A DNA stretch of 64,000 bases from Xanthomonas sp. 3793 (GCF_024806835.1 NZ_JANTYU010000009.1:21163-85162), one strand, 5' to 3'; shown: positions 1 to 9,799, numbered from the stretch's first letter. The notes: generated by a model from the letters alone, not told the origin. A program made the numbers and translations.

Positions 1-1
1 G

Positions 2-931
2 AAACAGTCTGCCCGGTGGCAGGCCCTGAGCACGCGCAACCAACCGCATGCGCGCCATGAAAACAGCCTGGTGGCCATCGGCGACCGCCTGTATCTGATC
101 GGCGGACGCGATCAGCGCCCGCTGGAGATCTTCGACACCCGCACGCGCCGCTGGTCGCAAGGCAGTGCGCCGCCGCTGATGGTGAGCCACGCACAGGCGG
201 TGGTGTCGTCCGGCAAGTTGTATTTCGTGGGCGGCTTCACCGGCGACTATCCCGAGGAAGCGTCGCTGAGCAATCTGCTGATCTACGATCCCCGCACCGA
301 CCACTGGCAGGTCGGGCCGGAGATTCCCAAGCATCGCCGCCGCGGCGCGGCCGGCGCGGTGGAACACGACGGCGTGCTGTACCTGGTCGGCGGCAACACG
401 CGCGGCCATATGAGCGGTTATGTGCCATGGCTGGATGCGTTCGACACCAGAACGCAGCAATGGACGCAGCTGGCCGATGCGCCGCATGCGCGCGACCATT
501 TCCATGCGGCGGTGATCGACGGAAAACTCTATGCCGCCGGTGGCCGCAGGTCGGCACACGAAAGCGGCAACACCCTGGCGCAAACGATTTCCGAAGTCGA
601 TGTGTATGACATCAAGCGCGGCACCTGGTCGGTGGCACCGGCCGCGCTGCCGACGCAGCGCGCAGGCACTGCCGCCATCGCACACAATGGCCGCCTGCTG
701 ATCATCGGTGGCGAGAGCATGCGGCAGGTCAAGGCGCACGACGAAGTGGAAGCCTACGATCCGACCAGTTCCAGCTGGGCAACGCTGGCCGCACTACCGC
801 AAGGGCGGCATGGCACCCAAGTTGCCGCCGTCGGCGACACTCTATACATCGCTGCGGGCAGCGGTAACCGCGGCGGCGGGCCTGAGCTGGATGATGTGTT
901 GATGTTGGCTGAGGCGGAAGCCACACGCTAG
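2..931 (+). CDS. Kelch-repeat beta-propeller protein (5' end outside window)
   Basis: The reading frame is open from base 2 and shows no convincing start. A GTG at 71 is possible, but the residues encoded before it (RWQAL, then NSLVAIGDRLYLIGGR) already form part of a kelch blade, so the gene is cut by the window edge. Six blades with the typical aliphatic-aliphatic-GG signature are visible (LYLIGG, LYFVGG, LYLVGG, LYAAGG, LLIIGG, LYIAAG), each followed by a late aromatic residue such as W in TRRW or TQQW. Kelch propellers bind proteins or sugars and can carry oxidase or mutarotase activity; no catalytic residue lets me choose. It is convergent with the lactonase gene of the xylan locus, so a carbohydrate role is plausible but not shown. 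Confidence 0.85.
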   Translation, partial: KQSARWQALSTRNQPHARHENSLVAIGDRLYLIGGRDQRPLEIFDTRTRRWSQGSAPPLMVSHAQAVVSSGKLYFVGGFTGDYPEEASLSNLLIYDPRTDHWQVGPEIPKHRRRGAAGAVEHDGVLYLVGGNTRGHMSGYVPWLDAFDTRTQQWTQLADAPHARDHFHAAVIDGKLYAAGGRRSAHESGNTLAQTISEVDVYDIKRGTWSVAPAALPTQRAGTAAIAHNGRLLIIGGESMRQVKAHDEVEAYDPTSSSWATLAALPQGRHGTQVAAVGDTLYIAAGSGNRGGGPELDDVLMLAEAEATR

Positions 932-1027
932 GCAAGGTGGGCTGCATCCAAGCCCGATCGCAGTCCTGGCCCGAAGGGAAAGCGACGTGTCATGCAGGTC
1001 TCTCGGTAACGCTCCATCGCGGCCAGG

Positions 1028-1047
1028 GCCGCTCCTGCAGGAGCGGC
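1028..1047. repeat. Perfect 20-bp palindrome between convergent genes
   Basis: GCCGCTCCTGCAGGAGCGGC reads identically on both strands. It lies between the convergent kelch and SMP-30 genes. As RNA it would form an 8-bp stem with a 4-base loop, but neither strand has a T-run after it. It could be a bidirectional transcript end or a degenerate extragenic repeat. Confidence 0.5.
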
Positions 1048-1076
1048 GACTGGATCAGCTGAGGTCCCGACAGACG

Positions 1077-2114
1077 CTACTGCGCAAACTGCAATCCCAG
1101 CGACTTGACACGCACGCGTGTCAGCATCGCGTGCGAGGTCATGTAGAGGGTATGACCGTCGTTGCCGAACGCGCAGTTGGAGACGGCTTCACCGGTTTCG
1201 ATACGGCCCAGGCGCTGCCCGGCCGGATCGAAGACGATGACGCCACCGGGGCCGGTGGCGAACAGGTAGCCGTCGGCGGACACCGCCATGCCGTCGGGCA
1301 GGCCGGGCGCATCCTTTGCCACCAGATCCGACGCATCGGCGAACACGCGCTTGCCGGTGACGGCGCCTTGCGCATCCAGCGCGTAGGCCATCCAGATCGG
1401 TCGTTCCGGATCGGAATTGGACACGTACAAGGTGCGCTCATCGGGCGACAGCGCGATACCGTTGGGGAAGCTCAGGCTGTCGTCCAGCAGATGCACGCTG
1501 CCGTCGACATCCAGCCGGTACACACCATTGAAGCGCAATTGCTTGACCGGCGAGTCGTTGAGATCCTTCAAGCCGTACGGTGGGTCGGTGAAGAACACCA
1601 CGCCGTCGCGACGACGCACCACGTCGTTGGGGCTATTGAAGCGCTTGCCGCCGAAGCTGGTGGCCAGCGGCGTCTTCTTGCGGGTGGCCGGATCGAGCCT
1701 GGCAACGATGCGGGTACCGGAATCGGCAAGCAATACGGTGCCATCGGGCTCGGCATACAGCCCGTTGGCACCGGCCTCGCGCAGCGTGGCCTGTTCCGGA
1801 CCGGTATAGCCGGACGGCGACAGCAAGACCGACAACCCTGCCTCTTCGGACCAGCGATACAGCTTGTTTTCCGGCACATCGGTAAACAGCAGGTAGCCAC
1901 CGTTGCGCACCCATGCCGGGCCTTCGGACCAGGTGAAGCCTTCGGTGAGCTTCTCGATGCGCGCGTCGCTGGCGACCACGTCGCTGAAGCTGCGATCGAA
2001 AGTTGTCAGATGCCCGATCGCAGAAAAGCGCGGCGGGGGCACCTCCTTCCTGGCGCAGGCGGCGAGGATCGCCAGCAGCGGAACAGCCAACAACAGATAG
2101 GGCGGCAAGCGCAT
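1077..2114 (-). CDS. SMP-30/gluconolactonase-like lipoprotein
   Basis: A 345-residue protein with an N-terminal hydrophobic segment ending in a lipobox (LAAC, about residue 20), so it is probably a lipoprotein. The body matches the SMP-30/gluconolaconase/LRE propeller: a metal-site Glu in WSEGPAW near residue 65, an Asn in FNSPNDV near 155, and Asn/Asp in FPNGIALSPDE and LPDGMAVSADG further on. Known members hydrolyse sugar lactones using a divalent metal. Beside two xylanases and the hexuronate genes, an aldonolactone or uronolactone substrate is a reasonable guess. It ends convergently with the kelch gene and starts 76 bp after the GH10 gene, so the two may be co-transcribed. Confidence 0.85.
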   Translation of the reverse strand: MRLPPYLLLAVPLLAILAACARKEVPPPRFSAIGHLTTFDRSFSDVVASDARIEKLTEGFTWSEGPAWVRNGGYLLFTDVPENKLYRWSEEAGLSVLLSPSGYTGPEQATLREAGANGLYAEPDGTVLLADSGTRIVARLDPATRKKTPLATSFGGKRFNSPNDVVRRRDGVVFFTDPPYGLKDLNDSPVKQLRFNGVYRLDVDGSVHLLDDSLSFPNGIALSPDERTLYVSNSDPERPIWMAYALDAQGAVTGKRVFADASDLVAKDAPGLPDGMAVSADGYLFATGPGGVIVFDPAGQRLGRIETGEAVSNCAFGNDGHTLYMTSHAMLTRVRVKSLGLQFAQ

Positions 2115-2190
2115 CGGTCAGTCCAGTAACGAAGTCGAGCCATGATGCCATCATGCGTGTGCAGGTCTGCTGCGCACGCTGACGACCGCG

Positions 2191-3378
2191 CTAGCGCCCG
2201 CTAGCCGCCGCAGGCACCGCCAGCACCGCATCCAAGGCCGGTTTGGGCCGGTGATTGCGATCGAACAGCAGCGGGTAATTGGTGCGGCCGGGCACCGGGT
2301 AATCGTTCTTCCACGACATGCCGTCGCTGACGCCCCAGACGCTCACGCGCGCAAGCTTGTCGCGCTTGCGCCAGAACAGCGCGAACAGCTCCGCATAGCG
2401 ATCGCTCAGTTGCGCCTGTACGGCAGGCGGCAATCCATCGCGGTAAGGATCGAGAAAGCGCTTGAATTCCGGCAGCTGGAACTGCTTGTGCGCAAGCCCG
2501 GTGCCGATGACCTGGCCTTGCTTGGTGAGCGGCAGCACATCCACGTCGAGCTCGGTGATCATGACCTTGATGCCAAGTGCGGCGTATGCGTCGATGGCGT
2601 CCTCGATATCGCGCAGGCTGGGGTAGTCCAGGCCCCAGTGCCCTTGCATGCCGACGCCGTCGATACGGATGCCGGACTGCTGCAGCATCTTGACCATCCG
2701 CACGATGCCGTCGCGCTTGCTCGGCCGCCATGCATTGAAGTCGTTGTAGTAGAGCTCTGCATCCGGTGCATACCGCTGCGCAAAGGTGAAGGCATTCCGC
2801 ACCACGGTGTCGCCGTCGCCGACCCGCTGCACCCAGTTGGTATCGCGGTAGCGCCCATCTTCGTCGATGATTTCATTGACCACGTCCCAGCCCTGCACCT
2901 TGCCGGCGTAGCGGCCCGCCACCAGCGCGATATGCTCGCGCATGCGCTCCAGTTGCTGCGCTGGCGTATTGGGCCGGCCATCGGCGGTGGTGAAGAACCA
3001 GTCCGGCGTCTGGTTGTGCCACACCAGGGTGTGGCCGACCACGAACATATGCTGCGCACGCGCTTCATCGACGAAGGCATCGGCGGCGGTGAAATCGTTG
3101 ACGCCGCGACGCGGCGACACCACTTCGGCCTTCATCACGTTCTCGGGCGTGAGCGCATTGAAATGGCAGGCGACCAAGGCCGCCGACGCGGCGTCGTGGC
3201 CTGACACGATCTCGGCATTGACGGCGGTGCCGATCAGGAAGGCATCGGCATAGACCTGCTTGAGCGTCTGTGCCGGACAAGGAGAGGCGGTAACCGCCGA
3301 CGGCGCAGCGCTGGCGGTTGCGCTGCCAGCCAGCATGCCGGCCAGCAACAAGAAGGAAAACCGGTGACGTGCAAACAT
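2191..3378 (-). CDS. GH10 endo-1,4-beta-xylanase, secreted
   Basis: A 395-residue protein with a signal peptide (FSFLLLAGMLAGSATASA). The ATG at 3378 is chosen because the signal peptide follows directly; the frame is open further upstream but without a coherent protein. GH10 landmarks are clear: WHNQTPDWFF, the acid/base Glu in WDVVNEI (about residue 169) and the nucleophile Glu in MITELDVD (about residue 275). The family hydrolyses internal beta-1,4 bonds in xylan. It is longer than the other GH10 enzyme of the locus (330 residues) and only distantly similar, so the two are probably not a recent duplication. No xyl-box was seen in its 600-bp upstream region, so its regulation may differ from the exuT operon. 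Confidence 0.95.
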   Translation of the reverse strand: MFARHRFSFLLLAGMLAGSATASAAPSAVTASPCPAQTLKQVYADAFLIGTAVNAEIVSGHDAASAALVACHFNALTPENVMKAEVVSPRRGVNDFTAADAFVDEARAQHMFVVGHTLVWHNQTPDWFFTTADGRPNTPAQQLERMREHIALVAGRYAGKVQGWDVVNEIIDEDGRYRDTNWVQRVGDGDTVVRNAFTFAQRYAPDAELYYNDFNAWRPSKRDGIVRMVKMLQQSGIRIDGVGMQGHWGLDYPSLRDIEDAIDAYAALGIKVMITELDVDVLPLTKQGQVIGTGLAHKQFQLPEFKRFLDPYRDGLPPAVQAQLSDRYAELFALFWRKRDKLARVSVWGVSDGMSWKNDYPVPGRTNYPLLFDRNHRPKPALDAVLAVPAAASGR

Positions 3379-3935
3379 GGCGGCAGCTCGTTGAGGAAGG
3401 CGCGGGCGACTGACCGGGGCGCAGGGACGACACTGCAGTGCAGCGTGTGTCGCAAGGGATGCGCAAGGCCATGGCACAGCCTGCCTAGGCCCACGACGGC
3501 GGTGATGCAGCATAGCCGCTTGCGTCTCCGCGGGCAGCGCCGACCTGCATCGGTACATGCATGCCGGCCAACAGCCGCGCCCAACGGCGTCGGGCATTTG
3601 CGAGGACCAGTGGGCGCACCACTGTTGGCGTTGCTTCCAAGTCCAACGGCTGCGGAGCGACATGGCGCGTCGGCGACTCTGCGACACGAAGCCTCAGCAG
3701 TCGCGTCGATCATTGCGCGAAGATCGATGCACCGTTGGCAGTAGCATCGATCAACGCGCCTGCGTTGTGCGGGGCCTACTGCCCCAGCCTGTGCCCGCGC
3801 GCGATGACAGATGCAGGCACGGCACTGCGCAATGCACAGCGGCACTGGCCGCGACAGGCTGCGTTGCCAGAAGATGATAGATGTCGCGCGCCGGAGCGGG
3901 ATCCACGCGGCCGCTGGCAAGTTCTACAACGACAA
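3379..3935. other. Intergenic region without recognised gene
   Basis: This non-coding stretch lies upstream of the minus-strand GH10 gene. Open frames here on both strands have incoherent composition and no ribosome-binding site. I found no xyl-box-like 14-mer and no clear promoter. The only solid element is the terminator hairpin just to its right. Confidence 0.5.
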
Positions 3936-3967
3936 ACGCCCGGGAAGGCCAGGACCTTCCCGGGCGT
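3936..3967 (-). terminator. Strong hairpin terminator after the unknown secreted gene
   Basis: A perfect 13-bp inverted repeat (ACGCCCGGGAAGG and its complement) with a 6-base loop lies 10 bp beyond the stop codon of the gene at 3978-5024. On the minus strand it is followed by a short T-rich run (TTTGTCGTTG). Position and stability support a transcription terminator separating this gene from the GH10 gene. Confidence 0.75.
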
Positions 3968-3977
3968 TGAGCACGCG

Positions 3978-5024
3978 TTAGTTGCTTTGGGTGAAGCTGA
4001 TGCGCGGCGACGAACCGCCCGAGGCAGTGCAGCTGCCGAGGGTCAGGTTGTTCTGCTCGAACGTGGTGCCGGCGTTGCCCAGACACGTCGGGGCATTGGT
4101 CGTGCCGTCGTTGACGGCCACGTTCACGGTAACGCTCGAGCCGCGATTGAACGACACCACCGGATTGACGCTGCCATTGCCGAAGATATTGAACTCGGAC
4201 TGCCGCCAGATCTTGTTGATGTTCAACGTCGAGGCGGGCTGGTTCACGCTATAGGCCTGGCCGTTGACCGAGAACGAGACGGTGTCCACACCACCAGCGG
4301 TCGCCGAGCCGGTCAGCTTGATGCTACCGATGTTCTTCACCGCCACCAGCGGTGCGTCCACTGCGTCGCTATTGCGATAACAGGCGTTCTGGTCGGGATA
4401 GGCATACCAGCCGGACGGGCAGCCGACCGCGTTGTACTGCGAGGCGCTACCGGCAAAGAACCAGTCCTGGATGAAGGCGATCGGAGTGCGGCCATTGCCG
4501 GCGTCGCCGTCACCATCGGTGGAGTAGATGAACTGCTCCCAGGTCTGGCACGTGGAGTAACCGAACTGCGAGCAGGTGGTGGGATTACTGGCGATGTCGG
4601 TATTGATCTGCAACGAATAATCGGCCACGCCGGTGGTCACGCCGCTCACGCTCGGGAACGAGCCCACGGCAGAGCGCGTGGACCTGCCGGTGCGTGCAGC
4701 GTAGTCGGTGCCGTTACCGACCGTGAAGGAACCACCGTTGCGCGCGGCAGTGGTGCGGCCATTGCCATTGGTGACGGCCGGCGGCACCGACACGAGCTTG
4801 GGTGGCGCCGCACAACGTGTCGCCTGCCAGCCATTGTTCGGGAACGCCGAGCGGAAGCACCCCTCCATCGACGGCGCTTGCTGATGGATCGTCGCTTCCC
4901 AGGACGACAGGGCCTCGGCGCGACCGGCGGCGTTGATGGCCGCGCTCTGGGTCGCGGCCCCTGCGCTGGCCACACTTCCGATGATGCAGGCAACAAGCAC
5001 TGACCTTGAACCGATCTTCTTCAT
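3978..5024 (-). CDS. Secreted protein of unknown function
   Basis: A 348-residue protein starting MKKIGSRS with a hydrophobic signal segment ending near SAGA. The mature part is rich in Ser, Thr, Asn and Gly, with about seven to eight cysteines that could form disulfides outside the cytoplasm. Visible patches include YSTDGDGDAGNGRTPI, WFFAGSASQYN and VSFSVNGQAYSV; the last looks like a beta-sandwich strand pair. I do not recognise a catalytic domain. It sits inside the xylan locus between GH2 and GH10 genes and has its own terminator. An extracellular carbohydrate-binding or accessory role is only an inference from position. Confidence 0.7.
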   Translation of the reverse strand: MKKIGSRSVLVACIIGSVASAGAATQSAAINAAGRAEALSSWEATIHQQAPSMEGCFRSAFPNNGWQATRCAAPPKLVSVPPAVTNGNGRTTAARNGGSFTVGNGTDYAARTGRSTRSAVGSFPSVSGVTTGVADYSLQINTDIASNPTTCSQFGYSTCQTWEQFIYSTDGDGDAGNGRTPIAFIQDWFFAGSASQYNAVGCPSGWYAYPDQNACYRNSDAVDAPLVAVKNIGSIKLTGSATAGGVDTVSFSVNGQAYSVNQPASTLNINKIWRQSEFNIFGNGSVNPVVSFNRGSSVTVNVAVNDGTTNAPTCLGNAGTTFEQNNLTLGSCTASGGSSPRISFTQSN

Positions 5025-5479
5025 TTCCGTTCCTTATGGATGTGGAGCAACCGATCTTCCTCGCACCGCCGAGCCCCCCATGCGGCGCCAGGAAGTGATG
5101 TCCTGGAAAGCGAAGTCAACAATTCGGTAAATGCGCCAACTTTGGGCTCTGTCACGCTCTTGTGTTAACCGGGCATAGCTGTGACGTCGATGCTGCGTTA
5201 CGGCATTTCGCAATGCGGGCCTTCGTTGCGCGCGCGAGCCCCCCAACCATTGCCTTGCCATGGCCGGACCGAACTGCGTGCCTCGACGGCGCCATGCGGC
5301 GCACGTGCTCAAGCCGCCTCCATCACGCAAGCGTCGTGGCAGGCGGCTTTCCTGGGAGGTTTGTCACGGCATGGCCGACCAGTTTGGCCGCACCCGAGCA
5401 CGCCTGCTGTCTGAGCAGGCGTTGTCTCTAACGCTGGCTGCAGGGTAAGTGCCTGCAGCGACAGGTCATGCGCACTCCA
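5025..5479. other. Intergenic region with one hairpin
   Basis: A 455-bp gap between the GH2 gene and the unknown secreted gene, both leftward. It should contain the promoter of the latter, but no box is convincing. A 9-bp stem with a 5-base loop at 5400-5422 (ACGCCTGCT and complement) may end the GH2 transcript, though no T-run follows on either strand. No gene is supported. Confidence 0.45.
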
Positions 5480-8242
5480 TCACTGCGCCACGATCTGCGC
5501 CTGCGCGGCATCCAGGCTGTCAGATTCGACATGCAGCGTGATGGTGCCGCGTGCGCCCGCCTTCGCCCTCACGATCGCCAGGCACAGCCCGTTGAAGGCA
5601 TTGCGTTGCGGCGAGCCGAACGACTCCAGGTTGGTGGGGTCGCCGTTGTCGGTTGCGACCAGCTCGCCCGGGCCGTCGATCCGGAACCGCAGGCGGTCGC
5701 CGGCAGTGGGCGCAGGACGCCCATCGCGATCCAACAGCCGCACGGTGACGAAGCTCAGATCACGGCCGTCGCCACGGATGCTGCTGCGGTCGGGCGTGAC
5801 CTGCATGTGCGCGGCGGTGCCGGCGGTCTGCACCTGGTCGCTGGCCCATGGCTTGCCGTCCTTGTACGCCTGCACGCGCAGCTCGCCGGGCTGGTAGACC
5901 ACCTCGTCCCAGCGCAACCGGTATTGCAGCGGGCCCTTGCGCTTGCGCCCCTGCGAGACGCCATTGACGAACAGCTCGGCCTCGTCGCCGGAGGTGAACA
6001 CATGCACCGGTGTCACCTGGCCCTCGCGACCGGGCCAGCTCCAGTGCGGCAGCAGATGCGCCATCGGCAGATCAGGGCGCCAACGCGACTGGTACAGCCA
6101 GTAGCGGTCCTTGGGAAAACCGGCCAGATCCAAGATGCCCGAATACGAACTGCGCGAGCTGTAGTACGGCGTGGGCTCGCCCAGATAATCGAAGCCGGTC
6201 CAGACGAATTCGCCGGCAACATACCGATGCCGGTCCAGCGCGGCGAACACCTTGTCGGCGCTGGAGCCGAAGTCCACCGCATGCAGTTCGTAGGCGCTGA
6301 CCTGATGCGCAACCGAGTCGCCGCCGCGCCCATCGCGCACCGGCGCGCTGGTGTCTGGCGTCACCGGAAACAGGTACACGCCGCGGCTGCTCAACGCCGA
6401 AGCGGTCTCGCTGCTGAGGATGGCCTTGTGCGGAAACCTCGCATGGAATGCCGGGTATTGCGGTTGCTTGCGGATGCGCTCGGTGCCTTCGAACTCCGGC
6501 GTATCGCGGATGCCTTCGCCCTGGTAGTTGAGGCTGATGACATCCAGCGCAGCGGGCAGCGGCATTTCGGGCGAGGCGTAGTTCATCGCCACCGTGGCCG
6601 GGCGCGATGGATCTTCGTCATGCACGATCGCATGCAGGGTGCGTGCGATCGCCGCGCCCTGCTCGCCGGTGTATTGCTCGCCGACTTCGTTGCCGACACT
6701 CCACAGCATCACCGAGGGATGGTTGCGGTCGCGCCGCAACATGGCGCGCAGGTCCGGCTCGTGCCATTGCCCAAACACCAGATGGAAATCCAGCGGGGTC
6801 TTCTTCATCTCCCAACTGTCGAACACCTCGTCCACCACCAGCAGGCCCATGCGGTCGGTGAGTTCCAGCAGCTCCGGCGTGGGCGGGTTATGGCTCATGC
6901 GGATGGCATTGGCGCCCATCTGCTGCAGCAACTGCAGCTGGCGCTCGGCGGCGCGCACATTGAACGCAGCACCGAGTGCGCCGAGGTCGTGATGGTTGTT
7001 CACCCCACGAATCGGCACATGCTCGCCGTTGACCAGCAGACCCTTGCCGGCATCGAACACGATGCTGCGGATACCGAACGGGGTCCGATAGCGATCCACC
7101 ACCTGCCCCTGCTGGCGCACCTCGGTCACCGCGACATAGCGATGCGGCTGCTGGGTGGGCGGTGGGCCCCACAGGCGTGGTGCGTCGATCTGCACGCGCC
7201 CCTGCACGCGGGCGCTGCCACCGGCAGGTACGGTAATCTGCGTTGCGGGAATCTGCGCGACCGCCGCGCCGCTGGGGTTGCCGCTTGCCGCGTCGAGCAC
7301 GTAGATGGCAGTGCTGACCTGCGCCTGCGCGGCAGTGCGCGCGGCGTTGTCCAATGTGACAGCCAGGTGGATCTGTGCAGATGCCGCCGATACCTGGGGC
7401 GTGGTGAGCTGCGTGCCCCACTGCGCGACATGCAGCGGCGCGGTCTTGGTGAGCCACACATGGCGATACAGCCCGCCACCGGGATACCAGCGCGCCGAGT
7501 CCGGTGGATTGTCCAGACGGATCGCAAGCTGGTTGCGGGCACCGACAAGCGCATACGGCGTCAGATCCACACGCCAGGAGCTATAGCCGTAAGGCCAGCC
7601 GCCGACCAGCTGGCCGTTGAGCCAGACCGTGGCATAGGACATGGCGCCATCGAGATCGAGAAACAGCGAGCGGCCGCGATCGCTGGCCGGAATGTCCAGC
7701 GTCTTGCGATACCAGCCGATGCCCCAGCTGGGCAGGCGCCCCATGCCGCCGTAAGGACCATCGGCCAGGAACGGCCCGGCGATGGCCCAGTCGTGCGGCA
7801 GGTCCACCGGTTGCCAGCGGCTGTCGTCGAAGTGCGGCTGCACATATGCCACGGTATGGCCCGGATTGCCGGGCGGGCGTCGATGCCGTTGCGCCGGGTC
7901 GGCAATGAACGCATTGGCGGTTGGCAGAATCCACGGCTTGAGCACGTCCTTGGCCGATGGATGCAGCTGCTGCGCCTGATCCGGGCGTGCATCGGCCACC
8001 TTGCCGTCTTCGCTGCGCAGCACCTGCGGACGCGCATCGTAATCGAGCACCACCGTATTTCCCGGTGGGTCGCCACGCTGAAAGCGCCACTGCGCGTCGA
8101 GCGACACACGCTCGCGTGGCGCGTCGGTTTGTGCGGTGGCGTGCAGCGGAGCCAGTGCAACGCCGGCGCAGGTCATGCCGGCGCAAATCAGGCGCAAGGC
8201 GTTGCGCCACACCTCAGCGCGTGGGAATCGCGTCTGGGTCAT
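5480..8242 (-). CDS. GH2 family glycoside hydrolase (beta-galactosidase-like)
   Basis: A 920-residue protein with an N-terminal signal peptide (ALRLICAGMTCAGVALAPLHATAQ). The ATG at 8242 is used because this segment follows it; the frame continues upstream only as an antisense-like extension. Domain order is GH2 sugar-binding (WFRKTL-type motif, here WYRKTLDIP), immunoglobulin-like, TIM barrel, then C-terminal beta domains. The acid/base Glu is in SVGNEVGEQ (about residue 518) and the likely nucleophile Glu in ILSSETAS (about residue 611). GH2 contains beta-galactosidases, mannosidases and glucuronidases, so the substrate cannot be fixed; xylan side chains would suit the locus. It lies 88 bp after uxaC, probably at the end of the exuT operon. 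Confidence 0.9.
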   Translation of the reverse strand: MTQTRFPRAEVWRNALRLICAGMTCAGVALAPLHATAQTDAPRERVSLDAQWRFQRGDPPGNTVVLDYDARPQVLRSEDGKVADARPDQAQQLHPSAKDVLKPWILPTANAFIADPAQRHRRPPGNPGHTVAYVQPHFDDSRWQPVDLPHDWAIAGPFLADGPYGGMGRLPSWGIGWYRKTLDIPASDRGRSLFLDLDGAMSYATVWLNGQLVGGWPYGYSSWRVDLTPYALVGARNQLAIRLDNPPDSARWYPGGGLYRHVWLTKTAPLHVAQWGTQLTTPQVSAASAQIHLAVTLDNAARTAAQAQVSTAIYVLDAASGNPSGAAVAQIPATQITVPAGGSARVQGRVQIDAPRLWGPPPTQQPHRYVAVTEVRQQGQVVDRYRTPFGIRSIVFDAGKGLLVNGEHVPIRGVNNHHDLGALGAAFNVRAAERQLQLLQQMGANAIRMSHNPPTPELLELTDRMGLLVVDEVFDSWEMKKTPLDFHLVFGQWHEPDLRAMLRRDRNHPSVMLWSVGNEVGEQYTGEQGAAIARTLHAIVHDEDPSRPATVAMNYASPEMPLPAALDVISLNYQGEGIRDTPEFEGTERIRKQPQYPAFHARFPHKAILSSETASALSSRGVYLFPVTPDTSAPVRDGRGGDSVAHQVSAYELHAVDFGSSADKVFAALDRHRYVAGEFVWTGFDYLGEPTPYYSSRSSYSGILDLAGFPKDRYWLYQSRWRPDLPMAHLLPHWSWPGREGQVTPVHVFTSGDEAELFVNGVSQGRKRKGPLQYRLRWDEVVYQPGELRVQAYKDGKPWASDQVQTAGTAAHMQVTPDRSSIRGDGRDLSFVTVRLLDRDGRPAPTAGDRLRFRIDGPGELVATDNGDPTNLESFGSPQRNAFNGLCLAIVRAKAGARGTITLHVESDSLDAAQAQIVAQ

Positions 8243-8330
8243 ACGCTGGGCCTCTGCGCTTGCGTACGGGGTGACCCTGCACGCCGATGCGGCGTCGTAC
8301 CGACATCGCACACGCAGCGCAACCACTGCA

Positions 8331-9752
8331 TCACAGCTTGTAGGCCTGCTTGGGCAGCCGATACGCAAGGTCCATCGCCACCTCCACCGCTTCGTCTTCC
8401 TCCAACCGGTGCTCGGCGACCAGCTTGGCCAGGAACGCGCTGTCCACGCGCCGCGCCACATCGTGGCGGGCCGGGATCGACAGGAAGGCGCGCGTATCGT
8501 CGTTGAAGCCCACCGTGTTGTAGAAGCCGGCACTGGCCAGGGTCTGCTCGCGGAACCGCCACATGCCCTCCGGTGCGTCATGGAACCACCACGCCGGGCC
8601 CAGCAGCAGCGACGGGTAATGGCCGGCCAATGGCGCCAGTTCGCGGCTGTAGCTGGTTTCGTCCAGGGTGAAGACGATCAGGCGCAGGCGCGGATCGTTG
8701 CCGTGGCGATCCAGCAAGGGTTTGAGCGCATGCACGTAGTCGGTGCGCATCGGAATATCGGCGCCCTTGTCGCGCCCGTAGCGTGCGAACAGCGACCGGT
8801 TGTGGTTGCGAAAGCAACCCGGATGCAGCTGCATCACCAGGCCATCGTCCAGGCTCATCGCCGCCATTTCGGTCAGCACCTGCGCGCGGAACAGCTCGGC
8901 CTGCGCGGGTGTCGCCGCACCACGCACAACAGTCTCGAACAGGCGTTGCGCCTCATTCGCCGACAGATCGGCGGTAGCGGCGCTGGGATGCCCGTGGTCG
9001 GTCGACGTCGCACCGTGCGCGGCAAAGAACGCGCGGCGCTGCCGATGCGCACGCAGGTAGCCCTGCCAGGTCAACACATCTTCGCCGGTGAGCGCGCCAA
9101 ACTGCTGCAGCGCGCCGGCAAACTGCTCGTGCTCGGGGTCGACCACCGGGTCCGGACGATACGCGGTGAGCACGCGTCCCTTCCAGCCGCTGTCGCGAAT
9201 GGCTGCGTGATGCTGCAGCGTGTCCAGCGGAGATTCGGTGGTGGCGATCACCTCGATATTGAAACGCTCGAACAGTGCGCGCGGGCGAAAGCCAGGCGTC
9301 TGCAGCGCTGCAGTGATGTGGTCGTAGTAGTGATCGGCGGTGCCGGCATCCAGGCGGATGCGTAGATCGAAGACGGTGTGGAAGACATGATTGAGCCACA
9401 CCGCCGAAGGCGTGCCCCGTAGCAAGGTGAAGTGCGCGGCAAACACGCGCCACGCCGCGCGCGGGTCCACCGGTGCGCGCGTGCCGTCGGCACGCGGAAT
9501 GCCCAGCGCATCCAGGTCGATCCCCTGGCTGTACAGCATGCGGAACACGTAGTGATCGGGCACCAGCAACAGCTCGGTGGCATTGGCGAACACGGCATCG
9601 GTCGCAAACCAGGCCGGGTCGGTGTGGCCGTGCGGGCTGATGATGGGCAGCGTGGCGATCTGCGCATACACCCGGCGCGCGATCGCCCGCGTGCCGGGGT
9701 CGGCCGGCAACAGGCGGTCGTCGTGCAAGGTCAACGGCAAGGAGGTAGACAT
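8331..9752 (-). CDS. uxaC: Glucuronate isomerase
   Basis: A 473-residue cytoplasmic enzyme of the UxaC family, which interconverts D-glucuronate and D-fructuronate (and galacturonate/tagaturonate) as the first step of hexuronate breakdown. Signature stretches are IISPHGHTDPAWFA (metal-site His pair near residues 40-42), LLLVPDHYVFRMLYSQG, VIATTESPLDTL, GLVMQLHPGC and FTLDETSYSRELAPL. Length is normal for the family. It lies 47 bp after the xylanase gene and downstream of exuT, linking uptake of (methyl)glucuronate released from xylan to its metabolism. The next enzymes of the pathway (uxuA/uxuB) are not in this window. Confidence 0.96.
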   Translation of the reverse strand: MSTSLPLTLHDDRLLPADPGTRAIARRVYAQIATLPIISPHGHTDPAWFATDAVFANATELLLVPDHYVFRMLYSQGIDLDALGIPRADGTRAPVDPRAAWRVFAAHFTLLRGTPSAVWLNHVFHTVFDLRIRLDAGTADHYYDHITAALQTPGFRPRALFERFNIEVIATTESPLDTLQHHAAIRDSGWKGRVLTAYRPDPVVDPEHEQFAGALQQFGALTGEDVLTWQGYLRAHRQRRAFFAAHGATSTDHGHPSAATADLSANEAQRLFETVVRGAATPAQAELFRAQVLTEMAAMSLDDGLVMQLHPGCFRNHNRSLFARYGRDKGADIPMRTDYVHALKPLLDRHGNDPRLRLIVFTLDETSYSRELAPLAGHYPSLLLGPAWWFHDAPEGMWRFREQTLASAGFYNTVGFNDDTRAFLSIPARHDVARRVDSAFLAKLVAEHRLEEDEAVEVAMDLAYRLPKQAYKL

Positions 9753-9799
9753 GGGGTCGGGGTACCAGACAAAACGGGGTGGGTCGTGCAGCGCCTGCG

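Noticed and set aside
5468..8506. 1012-codon rightward frame opposite the GH2 gene
   Set aside because: It is antisense to a gene with clear family motifs and is rich in Arg, His and Ala with no domain, as expected from high-GC shadow frames.
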